Below, one piece after another: positions 35,825-44,053 of a DNA stretch of 64,000 nucleotides. The DNA lies in NCBI GenBank assembly GCA_029266635.1, contig JAQSWM010000004.1, forward strand, positions 310,001 to 374,000, in the 5' to 3' direction. The notes beneath the pieces were generated by a model. It was not told the DNA's origin. It saw only the letters and a list, made by a program, of their open reading frames with translations, and made no database searches. The position numbers were made by a program, and so were the translations under genes. Numbering within the stretch: the first letter of the stretch is position 1; the number at the start of each line of letters is the position of its first letter. This stretch comes from Sphingobacteriaceae bacterium. GTDB taxonomy: Bacteria; Bacteroidota; Bacteroidia; Sphingobacteriales; Sphingobacteriaceae.

Positions 35825-36124
35825 TTGCCAGGTTGAGCGGCCGAGCCTTACCATAGATTGCGGGCTGAGCGGAGTCGGAGCCTATTCAACCGAATAGTTT
35901 TTCAGTTCACGCTTGTCAGGCTGAGCGGAGTCGAAGCCTATCAACCAAATGATTTCAGCTCACACTTGCCAGGCTGAGCGGATCGCACGCATCAACAAAT
36001 TGAGATGTCCACAGCACTATTCGACTCCGCTCAGAGTTACAAAGTAATAGAAAACGACTTTGAATTCGGATTGTCAGGCTGAGCGGAGCCTGAAGGGCTT
36101 GTCAGGCTGAGCGGAGTCAAAGCC
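35825..36124 (+). repeat. Cluster of GTCAGGCTGAGCGGAGTCGAAGCC-type intergenic repeats
   Basis: At least six direct copies of TTGTCAGGCTGAGCGGAGTC-GAAGCC in various states of decay: 35825-35847, 35862-35882, 35913-35938 (best), 35965-35990, 36071-36090 and 36098-36124. An inverted fragment TTCGACTCCGCTCAG lies at 36020-36034. The 374-bp gap 35806-36179 has no ORF worth naming and consists mostly of these copies. Another copy is at 50184-50210. Such short dispersed repeats are common between Bacteroidota genes; their origin is unclear. Confidence 0.8.
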
Positions 36125-36179
36125 TCGAAGTATTTTTTGTAACATTGCCCTCTCCTCCCGGTCTAACCGGTATCAGAAA

Positions 36180-36680
36180 ATGATGGGCACCAAAGAAGAG
36201 CGTTTTAAAACCATTTTCCAGGCGAACTCCCGTAAGATATTCCACTTATGCTACGGTTACACCGGCGATCACGACTCCGCCAACGACCTCATGCAGGAAA
36301 CTTTTCTGAAGGTTTGGCAAAATCTCGACAAGTTCAGGAACCAGGCCATGATTTCTACCTGGATTTATCGGATAGCTGTAAACACCTGCTTATCCTATCT
36401 CCGTGTAGAAAAACGGCAGCCAAAAGAAGAGCTGACCGAGAACATAATTGAAAACCAGGCAGAAGAATTCTCCGAAAAAAATGAGCAGGTGGCGCTTCTG
36501 TACAAATGTATTTCTCAATTGGAAGAGAACGAACGTATTATAATCACGCTGGTGCTTGACGAAATCCCGTATGCAGAAATTGCCGAGGTGTCGGGTATTT
36601 CGGAGGGGAATCTGAGGGTAAAGATCCACCGGATCAAGCAAAAGCTGACAGAAATTTACAACCGGAATGAAAGACTTTGA
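36180..36680 (+). CDS. ECF-family RNA polymerase sigma factor
   Basis: 166 aa. Region 2 is clear: IFHLCYGYTGDHDSANDLMQETFLKVWQNLDKF, with the D-x-x-Q-E-T-F-L-K-V-W core, and STWIYRIAVNTCLSYLR. Region 4 follows: LEENERIIITLVLDEIPYAEIAEVSGISEGNLRVKIHRIKQKL, a helix-turn-helix for -35 recognition. The gene overlaps the next reading frame by 14 bp, which points to translational coupling. It directs RNA polymerase to a small extracytoplasmic-stress regulon; the signal is unknown. Confidence 0.92.
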   Translation: MMGTKEERFKTIFQANSRKIFHLCYGYTGDHDSANDLMQETFLKVWQNLDKFRNQAMISTWIYRIAVNTCLSYLRVEKRQPKEELTENIIENQAEEFSEKNEQVALLYKCISQLEENERIIITLVLDEIPYAEIAEVSGISEGNLRVKIHRIKQKLTEIYNRNERL

Positions 36681-37278
36681 AGCACTGAAAAACATTTGGC
36701 ACGGCCAAACTGAGCTTCCAAAGCTTAGTTATGAAGATATCCTGAAAAATATCCGCGGCACCAAAAGCAAGTTTGCCAATAAACTGCTTTTCCAGGTTAT
36801 TGCCCTGATATTTTCCATCGCAGTAATGTTGTACGTGCTCTTCAAAAACGATTTCAAGCTTGGCACATCGCAGTTGGGCATCACGATATTTGTGATCTGC
36901 TTGTTGTACTATCTCTTCGTACAAATCCGCGACTACCGGAACATCAGCAACAGCGAAAACATGCTCGACAAGCCCGATGAGTACATTTCATACCTCAAAT
37001 CATACAAGCACCGGCGCTACATTCTAAACACCCGCGTTTACCGCATCTACATGGTTTTCATTGCGCTGGGGCTCGCACTCGGCTTTATCGAAGTGTTCTT
37101 CACCATGTCTGTTTGGCAAACCGCCTTGGCCATCATCTTCACAATTGGCTGGTTTTTGCTGTGCTACTACGTGTTCATGCGCCTCTACATCCGCAAAGAA
37201 GAAGCACGAATCAACGAAATGATTCAAAACTTAGAACGGTTGCAGGCTCAGTTCAAAGAGCATGACGAACTGGTTTAG
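36667..37278 (+). CDS. Membrane protein coupled to the ECF sigma factor, possible anti-sigma factor
   Basis: 203 aa. A cytosolic N-terminus of about 40 residues (MKDFEALKNIWHGQ) is followed by two hydrophobic segments (LFQVIALIFSIAVMLYVLF; LGITIFVICLLYYLF) and, after a charged loop, two more (VYRIYMVFIALGLALGFIEVFF; AIIFTIGWFLLCYYVFM), then a charged C-terminal helix. No zinc-binding HxxxCxxC motif of ZAS anti-sigma factors and no FecR domain are visible. The 14-bp overlap with the sigma gene strongly suggests that the two act together, with the N-terminus or C-terminal helix as the likely sigma-contact part. Confidence 0.68.
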   Translation: MKDFEALKNIWHGQTELPKLSYEDILKNIRGTKSKFANKLLFQVIALIFSIAVMLYVLFKNDFKLGTSQLGITIFVICLLYYLFVQIRDYRNISNSENMLDKPDEYISYLKSYKHRRYILNTRVYRIYMVFIALGLALGFIEVFFTMSVWQTALAIIFTIGWFLLCYYVFMRLYIRKEEARINEMIQNLERLQAQFKEHDELV

Positions 37279-37675
37279 TTTTTTAGAAAACGTACGGCAG
37301 TAATCCTTTCATTCTGCAGTCCCGCTATTAGCTCATACTGCTGCACCTGTCCCGCAAGGCTTTCGGGAGGCCTTAGGCGGAGGCCGGTATCCGCTGCTAT
37401 CGGGTTTAATCAAGTTGGGCTTGAGCTGATACAGGCGAAGCATTCGCGAACCATTAAGGACTCGTTACAAACGAGCGCAAAACCAACGCAACGATTCAGT
37501 TATCACCGACAGTATTTGTATCTTAGAAAAAATATACGGCACTGTCGAAATGTGGTGCTTATATCCCCACCAATTAGGTGTATTGGCAACTATTGAGGTG
37601 CACATATCCCCAAGTTAGCGACAACTTTAACACGACAATAACGACTACACATTAACCCAAAAATATATTGACAAG
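37279..37675 (+). other. Gene-free leader of the AAA/DUF4435 cassette, with hairpins and direct repeats
   Basis: 397 bp without a gene. The left part (about 37310-37475) looks like a decayed G+C-rich intergenic repeat with several small hairpins and ends in the perfect hairpin CTCGTT-ACA-AACGAG at 37461-37475, related to the one after the cassette. Inverted arms CGACAGT (37507-37513) and ACTGTCG (37541-37547) follow. Two 16-bp direct repeats, GGTGCTTATATCCCCA (37554-37569) and GGTGCACATATCCCCA (37597-37612), differ in two bases and are 43 bp apart, a plausible operator. No clear TAnnTTTG box was found. Confidence 0.5.
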
Positions 37676-39070
37676 ATGAAAATCAAAAAAATAAAAATAA
37701 GAAAGCTATATGGCTTCATGGATAAAGATATTGAATTCAAAAACAACATATCAATTCTGGTTGGTATAAATGGTTCGGGAAAGACAAGTGTCTTAAATTT
37801 AATTAACTGGCTCTTAAAACCTAACATCGGTGAATTATGTCAAATAGAATTTGAGAGTATAACGCTGGATTTCAACTATAAAAATGATGATTACATGCTT
37901 GTTTGTGCTCAGAATAAAGTTGAAATTACTTTCAATCTGGAAAACCTATCGAAAAAGAAGAAATTTAATCAAATACAAGCGACTTTCAAAACACATCCTA
38001 AGAAACTCACAAAAAACGAACAGCTTAAGGAAGCAATTGGCGATGCTTATGACGGGTTAGGTCCAGAAGAACATGAAAGGGAAACTTGGGCATTTTTATT
38101 TGGAGAATTACCAAAACCTATTGTAATCGGACTAGACAGAAACTTGTATACGGAAGAGGGACAAGAAATACGGTTTCAAACTGAAATATTATCGAATGAT
38201 AAAAAAAGAGCATTTCGAAGAGAAAGACCCAATAATTATTCACCTCTCAGCAAAGTAAAACAACTATTAAGTCAGGAACACAACATTTACAGGAATAAAA
38301 TCCTGCAATTATACAGTTCGCTCAATGAAAAAATAATGCTTTCTGCTTTTGATAAAATATTTACGAAAACAAATATTGCTACACTTCTTAAAGAACCTAA
38401 ACCAACAGTAAGTGCAATAGATATTTTAAAAGAGCAGGTTGTAAATTTTTTACGAGAGAATCAAACTATAAAACCAAATAAAAAGGCAACAAGTATAAAC
38501 GTTTCAATTAAAAAGGTTAATAACTACTTCGATACATTAAAATCTATTCTAAAGCAAACTAAAAGTGGTAAGGAGGAACAAGATTTATTATACATTACAA
38601 ATATTAGTCAATTTAAAAAGATTAATGATTTAGTCGTAGAGTTTAAAAACTTTGAAACAGACACTCAGAAATTGTATTTCCCACTAAAAGATTTTTTAGA
38701 TACGATAAATAAATTTCTGATTGATTCATCGAAGCAAATATATTTTGACAAAGAGAGTTCAGAAGTAAAATTCAATATCCTTGACAAAAACGACCATAAA
38801 ATAGACGATAATAGAGACATTAAAAATCTATCTTCTGGGGAAAAACAAATTCTGATCTTGTTGACGTATATCAAATACAATAGCAATTTAAATGTATTCA
38901 TAATTGATGAACCAGAACTTTCATTACATCCCAAATGGCAGGCAGAGTTTCTTGAAGCGGTAGAGAAGCTGATGCCAAAAGATTCACAATTGATAATAGC
39001 CACCCATTCTCCCGAAATTATTGGCGACAAGAAAGAATTTTGTCAGGTTCTACTCCCTTATAATTCATAA
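37676..39070 (+). CDS. ABC-type AAA ATPase, AriA-like component of a PARIS defence system
   Basis: 464 aa, OLD/Rad50-like ATPase. Walker A is GINGSGKT at residues 30-37. An insertion of about 330 residues, helical and lysine-rich, separates it from the signature LSSGEKQ (385-391), Walker B VFIIDEPE (407-414), D-loop LSLHP and switch His444 in ATHSPEI. In PARIS, AriA forms an ATP-bound assembly that holds the toxin AriB until a phage anti-restriction protein such as Ocr is sensed. Here the partner gene with a DUF4435 domain begins 2 bp after the stop. Codons are clearly A/T-richer than in neighbouring genes, a sign of acquisition. An OLD-family or Septu-like ATPase is the alternative. Confidence 0.8.
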   Translation: MKIKKIKIRKLYGFMDKDIEFKNNISILVGINGSGKTSVLNLINWLLKPNIGELCQIEFESITLDFNYKNDDYMLVCAQNKVEITFNLENLSKKKKFNQIQATFKTHPKKLTKNEQLKEAIGDAYDGLGPEEHERETWAFLFGELPKPIVIGLDRNLYTEEGQEIRFQTEILSNDKKRAFRRERPNNYSPLSKVKQLLSQEHNIYRNKILQLYSSLNEKIMLSAFDKIFTKTNIATLLKEPKPTVSAIDILKEQVVNFLRENQTIKPNKKATSINVSIKKVNNYFDTLKSILKQTKSGKEEQDLLYITNISQFKKINDLVVEFKNFETDTQKLYFPLKDFLDTINKFLIDSSKQIYFDKESSEVKFNILDKNDHKIDDNRDIKNLSSGEKQILILLTYIKYNSNLNVFIIDEPELSLHPKWQAEFLEAVEKLMPKDSQLIIATHSPEIIGDKKEFCQVLLPYNS

Positions 39071-39072
39071 GC

Positions 39073-39936
39073 ATGATAAGTATAGAGGATAGTCTACCGA
39101 AAAGAGGAAAGCGGTATTTAAAGGGTCAAGACATAGTTTGGACTCAATTCAATGACATCAACTTTTATGTTGAAGACATTGAACAAGAAAATTTTTATTT
39201 TGAAATACTGAAAAAACTATTTCCTGATATAAAATTTGAGCGAATTTTCCCATTGGGAGGAAAGCCTAATGTTTTTACCGAAGCCGCTTTAAACATTGGA
39301 AACAAAAAGAAAGTCTATTTGGTTGACCTTGACTTTGATGAAATATTAAATAATAAAAATTGCACGGATAATGTTTTTTACTTAGAAAAGTATAGCATTG
39401 AAAATTACCTATTAGACCTCAATGCAATAAGGAAAATAATAATCGAGGAACGGCCAAAAATTAAACACCAAGAAATTGATAATTTATTTGATATAAACTT
39501 GTTTTATAACGAATGCCAATCGCTTTTTTCAGATTTAATATGCTACTACCTTACGATTCAAGAACACGAATTAGGCATCGAAAATGTAAAATGTGATACT
39601 GCACGGTTTTGCAACTTTAATGTAACTCCAGCTACCATAAATAATCAGCAAATCAATAATTACCATTTACAAATAGAAGCGGCTCTTCGAGCAAAAAATG
39701 CAAGACTTAAACTATCGACTCAGGTAAATAAATACAAAAAATATTTCAGGACAGTACAAGACGCACTTAAACATATACCAGGTAAATATTTATTAAACTT
39801 TGTAAAATATCGAATTGAACATTTATTCAATTTAGCACAAATGACACTTGAATCTTTCTCATTTAGGCTTGCGAAAAATGGCGAATTATTAGATTTAGTC
39901 TTTTTAAAACAACGTGTTACAAATTATATACAATAG
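39073..39936 (+). CDS. DUF4435/TOPRIM nuclease-like protein, AriB-like toxin of a PARIS defence system
   Basis: 287 aa, no signal peptide. The DUF4435 pattern is plain: FYVEDIEQENFYFEIL with the TOPRIM glutamate Glu34, then VYLVDLDFDE with Asp85/Asp87/Asp89, followed by the diagnostic YSIENYLL at 107-114. The rest is helical with many basic residues. In described PARIS systems AriB is released by AriA and acts as a tRNA-directed nuclease that stops growth. The gene starts 2 bp after the ATPase gene and shares its A+T-rich codon use. The exact target is inferred only from the family. Confidence 0.8.
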   Translation: MISIEDSLPKRGKRYLKGQDIVWTQFNDINFYVEDIEQENFYFEILKKLFPDIKFERIFPLGGKPNVFTEAALNIGNKKKVYLVDLDFDEILNNKNCTDNVFYLEKYSIENYLLDLNAIRKIIIEERPKIKHQEIDNLFDINLFYNECQSLFSDLICYYLTIQEHELGIENVKCDTARFCNFNVTPATINNQQINNYHLQIEAALRAKNARLKLSTQVNKYKKYFRTVQDALKHIPGKYLLNFVKYRIEHLFNLAQMTLESFSFRLAKNGELLDLVFLKQRVTNYIQ

Positions 39937-39960
39937 AAAAAGCATCTGCTTACAGCCTTT

Positions 39961-40009
39961 AATCGTCCTCGTTTGCAACAAGGATGCTAGTGAATCGCGA
40001 CTCTGTCGC
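39961..40009. repeat. Paired hairpins closing the AAA/DUF4435 cassette
   Basis: CCTCGTT-TGC-AACAAGG (39967-39983, one mismatch in the stem) is followed by the perfect hairpin GCGAC-TCT-GTCGC (39997-40009). The first shares the CTCGTT-NNN-AACGAG design with the hairpin at 37461-37475 on the other side of the cassette. It resembles dispersed REP-like sequences of Bacteroidota. It could also end cassette transcription, though no T tract follows. Confidence 0.5.
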
Positions 40010-40043
40010 AAAACGCTCTAAACGTCCAAATGAACTATTCATC

Positions 40044-42668
40044 TTAATCCTTACTCATCAACTTCGGATATGGCGTATCATACCCCTTCACCGCGTACCA
40101 GATAATTTTATTAAAAGTATCATCCTCAATCTCATCCACTTCTTCCAAGTCCATTTTCATTGACTTCTTCGCCCAGAAAAGCTGCTTCCCTTTCAGGGAA
40201 GAAATCTTGGGATTCAGCTTGTCGAGCGGGATCTGGTTGGGCAGAGCTGTGTAAGGAGTAAAATCGGGCTTCTCAATGAAGCAATCGTTCATAGGCGTGG
40301 CGGTCAGGTCCATCTGCGTCATCGGCGAAAGCCCGAAGATCAGCTCAATAGTTCTCAGAATGCTGTTCTGGTTATAGTTCACGCTGATCACCTCGCCGCG
40401 TTTGGTGTAGGGGCTGATGCACAATGCCACCGTGCGCTTGCCATCCACGTGGTCGAGCCCGGTTTGCGAATCATCCTGTATCACAAAAATTGCCGTCTCT
40501 TTCCAGAACTTGCTTTTACTTACCGCCTCCACAATCTGCCCGAGCGCAAGATCATTATCCGCAACAGCCGCACTCGGGAAGGGATAATTCTCATTCACGC
40601 CCATGGTATGGTCATCCGGCAGCAGCATGGTGATGAAGTTCGGCAGCTCTCCCTTCTCCTCATACGCCCTGAACTCCTTTAGAAACTCCTTGGCACGGTA
40701 CACATCCGGCACCTTCCCGGTAAAGCCGGGGTACGTGGGACAAGTATAAGGCATCAGCGTATGCACCTCAGTCTCAGCCTTGATCTTTACCAGATTCGTG
40801 TTGTTTTTATAGTCTGCATAGATCTGGCTCCAGGTGGCGTTTTTAGGTGTGATCACATCCGCCTTCACAAACTCGCCGTAATTGCGAAAAGTCAGCCCCT
40901 TTTTCAGCACCTTATCCCAGATAAATCCTGCCGAAGAAAACGCCAGCGGATCATCGCCGCGGTACGGATAACTTCTTATAAAGCCGCCAAAGCTCTTTTC
41001 CAGGTAATCGGTCACGTAGCCCTCATCCGTCCACTGATGTCCGTCGGCGCTGGTGACGCCATTGCAATAGGTGTTATCAAGCAGCACAAAGCTCTCTGCA
41101 AGCTTGTGGATGTTAGGCGTAACCTCCCGGCCGAATTGCACGAGGTTTGGGTCGCCGTTGCCTTGCTTTAAATCCCCGAAAACCTGGTCATAGGTTTTAT
41201 TCTCTTTAATTATGTAGATTACATGCTTAAACACCGACTTTTCCCCCGGCTTCATGGGCACCGGCACCAGCTTTTTAGCCACGTGTTCCAGGTTCATGGC
41301 CTGCGTGATTTCGGGCAGCCGCATGTTGGTGGCAGCTTTCACAGTATAGCTCTCCAGAACATCTGCCGATGGCACAGGAATAAAAGATACCGAACCTAAA
41401 TGATCGTTCGATTTAAAGCCTTTGGCGCTCGGGCTGCTCAGTTGCCGGGTTCCAACGCCTTTGATGTTTGCTACAAAAAGTCTGTCTCCGGCTTTATTCA
41501 GAGCGACCGCTCCGGGGTACCAGCCGGTTGGGATCAAGCCTTTCACTTGATTTTTCTTCAGGTCAATTACTGCCACAACATTATTGCCGCCGTTTGCAAC
41601 GTACAGGGTATTTCCGTCGCCGGAAACAGTGAGTGCATTGGGAGCGCTGCCAAAAGGAAGGTCGGGAAGCGGCTTGGGATTTATGTTCTTCACCACCTTA
41701 TCAGAAGCAGTGCTGATGACCGAAATCGCATCGCTGTTTGCGTTGGCAACATACAGCAAAGCGCCGTCCGGACTGAGCGCCATCCCGGAAGGATGGAGCT
41801 GCACACGTATTTCTTTTGTCACCTTACGGGATGCGAGATCGATCACCGAAACAGTTCCTGAAGATGCTACGCCCGTTTTCTTATCAATTACCACCGGCGT
41901 TTCCGCCGAGAGCGCAGTCTTGTCTTTCTTTTGCGACAGCCTTCCGCCCCAATTGGTGACGTACGCTTTAGAACCAACAAGTTTCACTGCATAGGGCGCA
42001 ACTCCCACCGGGATGTACCCTTCAAACTTGCCGGTTTTAATATTCACAATCCCCAGCGAATTGCTCTTGTTAAGCGTTACGTAAATCAACGAATGGCTTT
42101 CGTCAACTGCTATTCCGCCGGGATACTGGCGGTTGCCTGATGCTTTCGAAGATTTATCTAGCACCTCGTTCTCCCATGCAAGCTCTCCTTTTGTGAGGCT
42201 AGCGTACGGAAGCGGAATAGCATCTACCCAGGCAAACTGCCCGTTTGATTTCAATTTTGCTGAACGGAGATACCCCTTCGTATCAGTTGTCCAGACTTTC
42301 TGTCCGCCATCGCTCCAGGCAATCCCGGTGAAGGTATTTCCGCCTTCAGGTAATTTCAAATGTTGAGTGATTGTATTATTCGATGTTTTGAAAAACACAA
42401 GCTCATTGATATTCTTGACAGCCAATATTGTTTCAGAGGGATTCAGCGCCAGATCAACCGGTCTGCCGGGAAAGGTAATGTTTGTACCCGCCGGATCAAT
42501 GATTTGTGTGGTAGGCACCACATAGCTGTCATCAGCTTGCTTGCCTACTTTGGCTTTCTTGTCGAACTTATCTTTTTCAGTTTGCTGAGCTGAGGCTGTA
42601 ACGCTTAGCAAAAAGGCGGCTACGACGCAAAAATATTTTGAAGCACTTCTGAGTTGGGGATTGCACAT
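40044..42668 (-). CDS. Secreted YncE-type beta-propeller fused to an alkaline-phosphatase-superfamily domain
   Basis: 874 aa from ATG 42668, which gives the signal peptide SKYFCVVAAFLLSVTASAQ; an earlier start at 42716 would add 16 unlikely residues. The first 430 residues are a YVTN/YncE seven-bladed propeller (LYVANANSDAISVISTASDKVV, LYVANGGNNVVAVIDLKKNQV). The second half is a phosphoesterase domain: KHVIYIIKENKTYDQVFGD with the metal-site Asp/Asn region, NTYCNGVTSADGHQW, MLLPDDHTMG and FVIQDDSQTGLDHVDGKR, as in phospholipase-C/acid-phosphatase-like proteins. This fused architecture is known from Bacteroidota and Acidobacteria. The substrate is not established. Confidence 0.87.
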   Translation of the reverse strand: MCNPQLRSASKYFCVVAAFLLSVTASAQQTEKDKFDKKAKVGKQADDSYVVPTTQIIDPAGTNITFPGRPVDLALNPSETILAVKNINELVFFKTSNNTITQHLKLPEGGNTFTGIAWSDGGQKVWTTDTKGYLRSAKLKSNGQFAWVDAIPLPYASLTKGELAWENEVLDKSSKASGNRQYPGGIAVDESHSLIYVTLNKSNSLGIVNIKTGKFEGYIPVGVAPYAVKLVGSKAYVTNWGGRLSQKKDKTALSAETPVVIDKKTGVASSGTVSVIDLASRKVTKEIRVQLHPSGMALSPDGALLYVANANSDAISVISTASDKVVKNINPKPLPDLPFGSAPNALTVSGDGNTLYVANGGNNVVAVIDLKKNQVKGLIPTGWYPGAVALNKAGDRLFVANIKGVGTRQLSSPSAKGFKSNDHLGSVSFIPVPSADVLESYTVKAATNMRLPEITQAMNLEHVAKKLVPVPMKPGEKSVFKHVIYIIKENKTYDQVFGDLKQGNGDPNLVQFGREVTPNIHKLAESFVLLDNTYCNGVTSADGHQWTDEGYVTDYLEKSFGGFIRSYPYRGDDPLAFSSAGFIWDKVLKKGLTFRNYGEFVKADVITPKNATWSQIYADYKNNTNLVKIKAETEVHTLMPYTCPTYPGFTGKVPDVYRAKEFLKEFRAYEEKGELPNFITMLLPDDHTMGVNENYPFPSAAVADNDLALGQIVEAVSKSKFWKETAIFVIQDDSQTGLDHVDGKRTVALCISPYTKRGEVISVNYNQNSILRTIELIFGLSPMTQMDLTATPMNDCFIEKPDFTPYTALPNQIPLDKLNPKISSLKGKQLFWAKKSMKMDLEEVDEIEDDTFNKIIWYAVKGYDTPYPKLMSKD

Positions 42669-42763
42669 TGATTGGTTAGTTAGTGGGGCTCGTACAAAAA
42701 GAGCAATAAAGTTCATTGTTTCAAAGCTTGAAAGTATATTTACCTAAGCGAATTGCACATGTT

Positions 42764-43168
42764 ATGAAAAAGGCTCTGTTCCTTATTGCATTAACTTTAT
42801 TTACATCGTTTCATGGAATAGCGCAGAAACCTAACCGAGGCTACATCAGGAAGACAGCTATCGCGGATGCTAAGCAATTTACGCTCAGCAAGGCAGATTC
42901 CCTGCAATTCAAAAAAGAACACAGACACTATCGCTCCGACCTTCTCAAGCCGACCAATTTAACTACATCCGATCCGCTCTTGCTTCAGGATTCCCTTTAC
43001 AACGACGTGTTCCGAAGCGTTGCTTTCGCAAACAACACCAAAAACCGAACTTCAACGTCCGTCATAATAGGCTGCATCGGGATATTAGCTGTGATCGTAG
43101 TTATCGTTGCGGTTGGCGCCAGGACTGCTCGTGGAGCTTTCGACGGAATTGCTGAATCTATTATATAA
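42764..43168 (+). CDS. Unrecognised small exported protein with a C-terminal membrane helix
   Basis: 134 aa from ATG 42764 (MKKALFLIALTLFTSFHGIAQ, a clean signal peptide); the frame opens earlier at 42716 but that stretch overlaps the neighbouring leader. The mature part is short and charged (AKQFTLSKADSLQFKKEHRHYRSDLL). A C-terminal hydrophobic segment (SVIIGCIGILAVIVVIVAVG) should anchor it in a membrane. No family recognised. Divergent from the YncE/phosphatase gene with about 95 bp between the starts. Confidence 0.6.
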   Translation: MKKALFLIALTLFTSFHGIAQKPNRGYIRKTAIADAKQFTLSKADSLQFKKEHRHYRSDLLKPTNLTTSDPLLLQDSLYNDVFRSVAFANNTKNRTSTSVIIGCIGILAVIVVIVAVGARTARGAFDGIAESII

Positions 43169-43314
43169 AGCTAGCGCAAGGTTCGCAAATCTATCTTCTA
43201 CAGCAATTCTGCTGAAAATCCACTTTTTTAAAATTTTTTGAAATCTTCATGTTCACATCATCTTGCCGTATGTTCTTTGTACAGTGAATTAAACAAATAC
43301 TAAAGACAACGAAC

Positions 43315-43989
43315 ATGAAAACTACACTAATGACCGCAGCCGCTCTATTATTTACAGCTGCTGCATTTGCACAAACATCAGATAAAACCAAAACTAATCA
43401 TGGTACAACAGTAAGCACAGCTGCGAAATCGACAACAGATGCCGATGTAAAAGGCGCTGAGGTTAGCGGTGTTGCTTCCTCAAAAGCACAGGCCGACTTG
43501 GATAGAAAAGATGCTGAGGTAAAAGACAAAGCTGCACGCAAGGCACGCAAAGCGAAAGAGGATGTTGCTGAAGCAGCCAATGGCGCCGCTGAAGCTACAC
43601 ACGGAACAGTAGTAAGCACTGCAGCAAAAACAACAACCGATGCAGATGTGAAAGGTTCTGAGATCAGTGCTATTGCTTCTTCAAAATCGCAGGCAGATTT
43701 GCACCGCAAAAATTCCGATGAAGCTCGTGCCGATAAAGATGCATTGAAAGATGAGCGCAAGGCTCTGAAAGATGCTGCTAAAGCTGATGCAGATGTTTCT
43801 GTAGGCGATGACAATGTAAATGTTGATGCGAAAGTTGCAGCTAAAGCACGCAAGGAAGCTCGCAAAGCCGACGCGAAAGCAAAAGATCACACCAGGATAA
43901 AAGGCGATGCCAAAGTTGGTGCTGATGTAGGCGTTGGACGTACAAAAGTTAAAACTAACGTGGGTGGAGGCTTAAAATTAGGCCTGTAA
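43315..43989 (+). CDS. Low-complexity, highly charged exported protein with an internal duplication (LEA-like)
   Basis: 224 aa. Signal peptide MKTTLMTAAALLFTAAAFAQ. The mature chain is almost entirely Ala, Lys, Asp, Ser and Thr. A block of about 36 residues, starting HGTTVSTAAKSTTDADVKG and ending ASSKAQADLDRKDAE, occurs again after about 65 residues as HGTVVSTAAKTTTDADVKG ... ASSKSQADLHRKNSDE. The C-terminal part has DAKAKDHTR and ends in a glycine-rich tail. The composition recalls group-3 LEA or other desiccation-type proteins; a role in periplasmic protection is a guess. A strong terminator hairpin follows at 44010. Confidence 0.65.
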   Translation: MKTTLMTAAALLFTAAAFAQTSDKTKTNHGTTVSTAAKSTTDADVKGAEVSGVASSKAQADLDRKDAEVKDKAARKARKAKEDVAEAANGAAEATHGTVVSTAAKTTTDADVKGSEISAIASSKSQADLHRKNSDEARADKDALKDERKALKDAAKADADVSVGDDNVNVDAKVAAKARKEARKADAKAKDHTRIKGDAKVGADVGVGRTKVKTNVGGGLKLGL

Positions 43990-44009
43990 CGCCCCTCACT
44001 ATAAAGCCG

Positions 44010-44053
44010 GGAAGGTTTGCCTCTGTGATTCGGGGCAAACTTTCCTTAATTTT
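44010..44053 (+). terminator. Terminator hairpin after the LEA-like gene
   Basis: The 14-nt arms 44010-44023 and 44032-44045 pair with two G-U wobbles over an 8-nt loop, followed by TTAATTTT. It ends 14 nt before the next ATG (44060), and its T tract overlaps a promoter-like box. Confidence 0.75.

Noticed and set aside
35825-36124. CRISPR array
   Set aside because: Repeat copies are unequal and decayed, spacers vary greatly in length, one copy is inverted, and no cas gene is present.
36001-36175. Promoter box TATTTTTTG before the sigma-factor gene
   Set aside because: The spacing inside the box is one base too long for TAnnTTTG and no -33 element is in place.
37279-37475. Integron attC site or insertion-sequence end before the defence cassette
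   Set aside because: Several hairpins are present, but no R-box core sites, target-site duplication or transposase/integrase gene could be identified.
43398-43865. 155-codon minus-strand frame opposite the LEA-like gene
   Set aside because: It is the antisense shadow of a low-complexity Ala/Lys/Asp gene; the plus frame has a signal peptide and the terminator, the minus frame only Ala/Ser runs.
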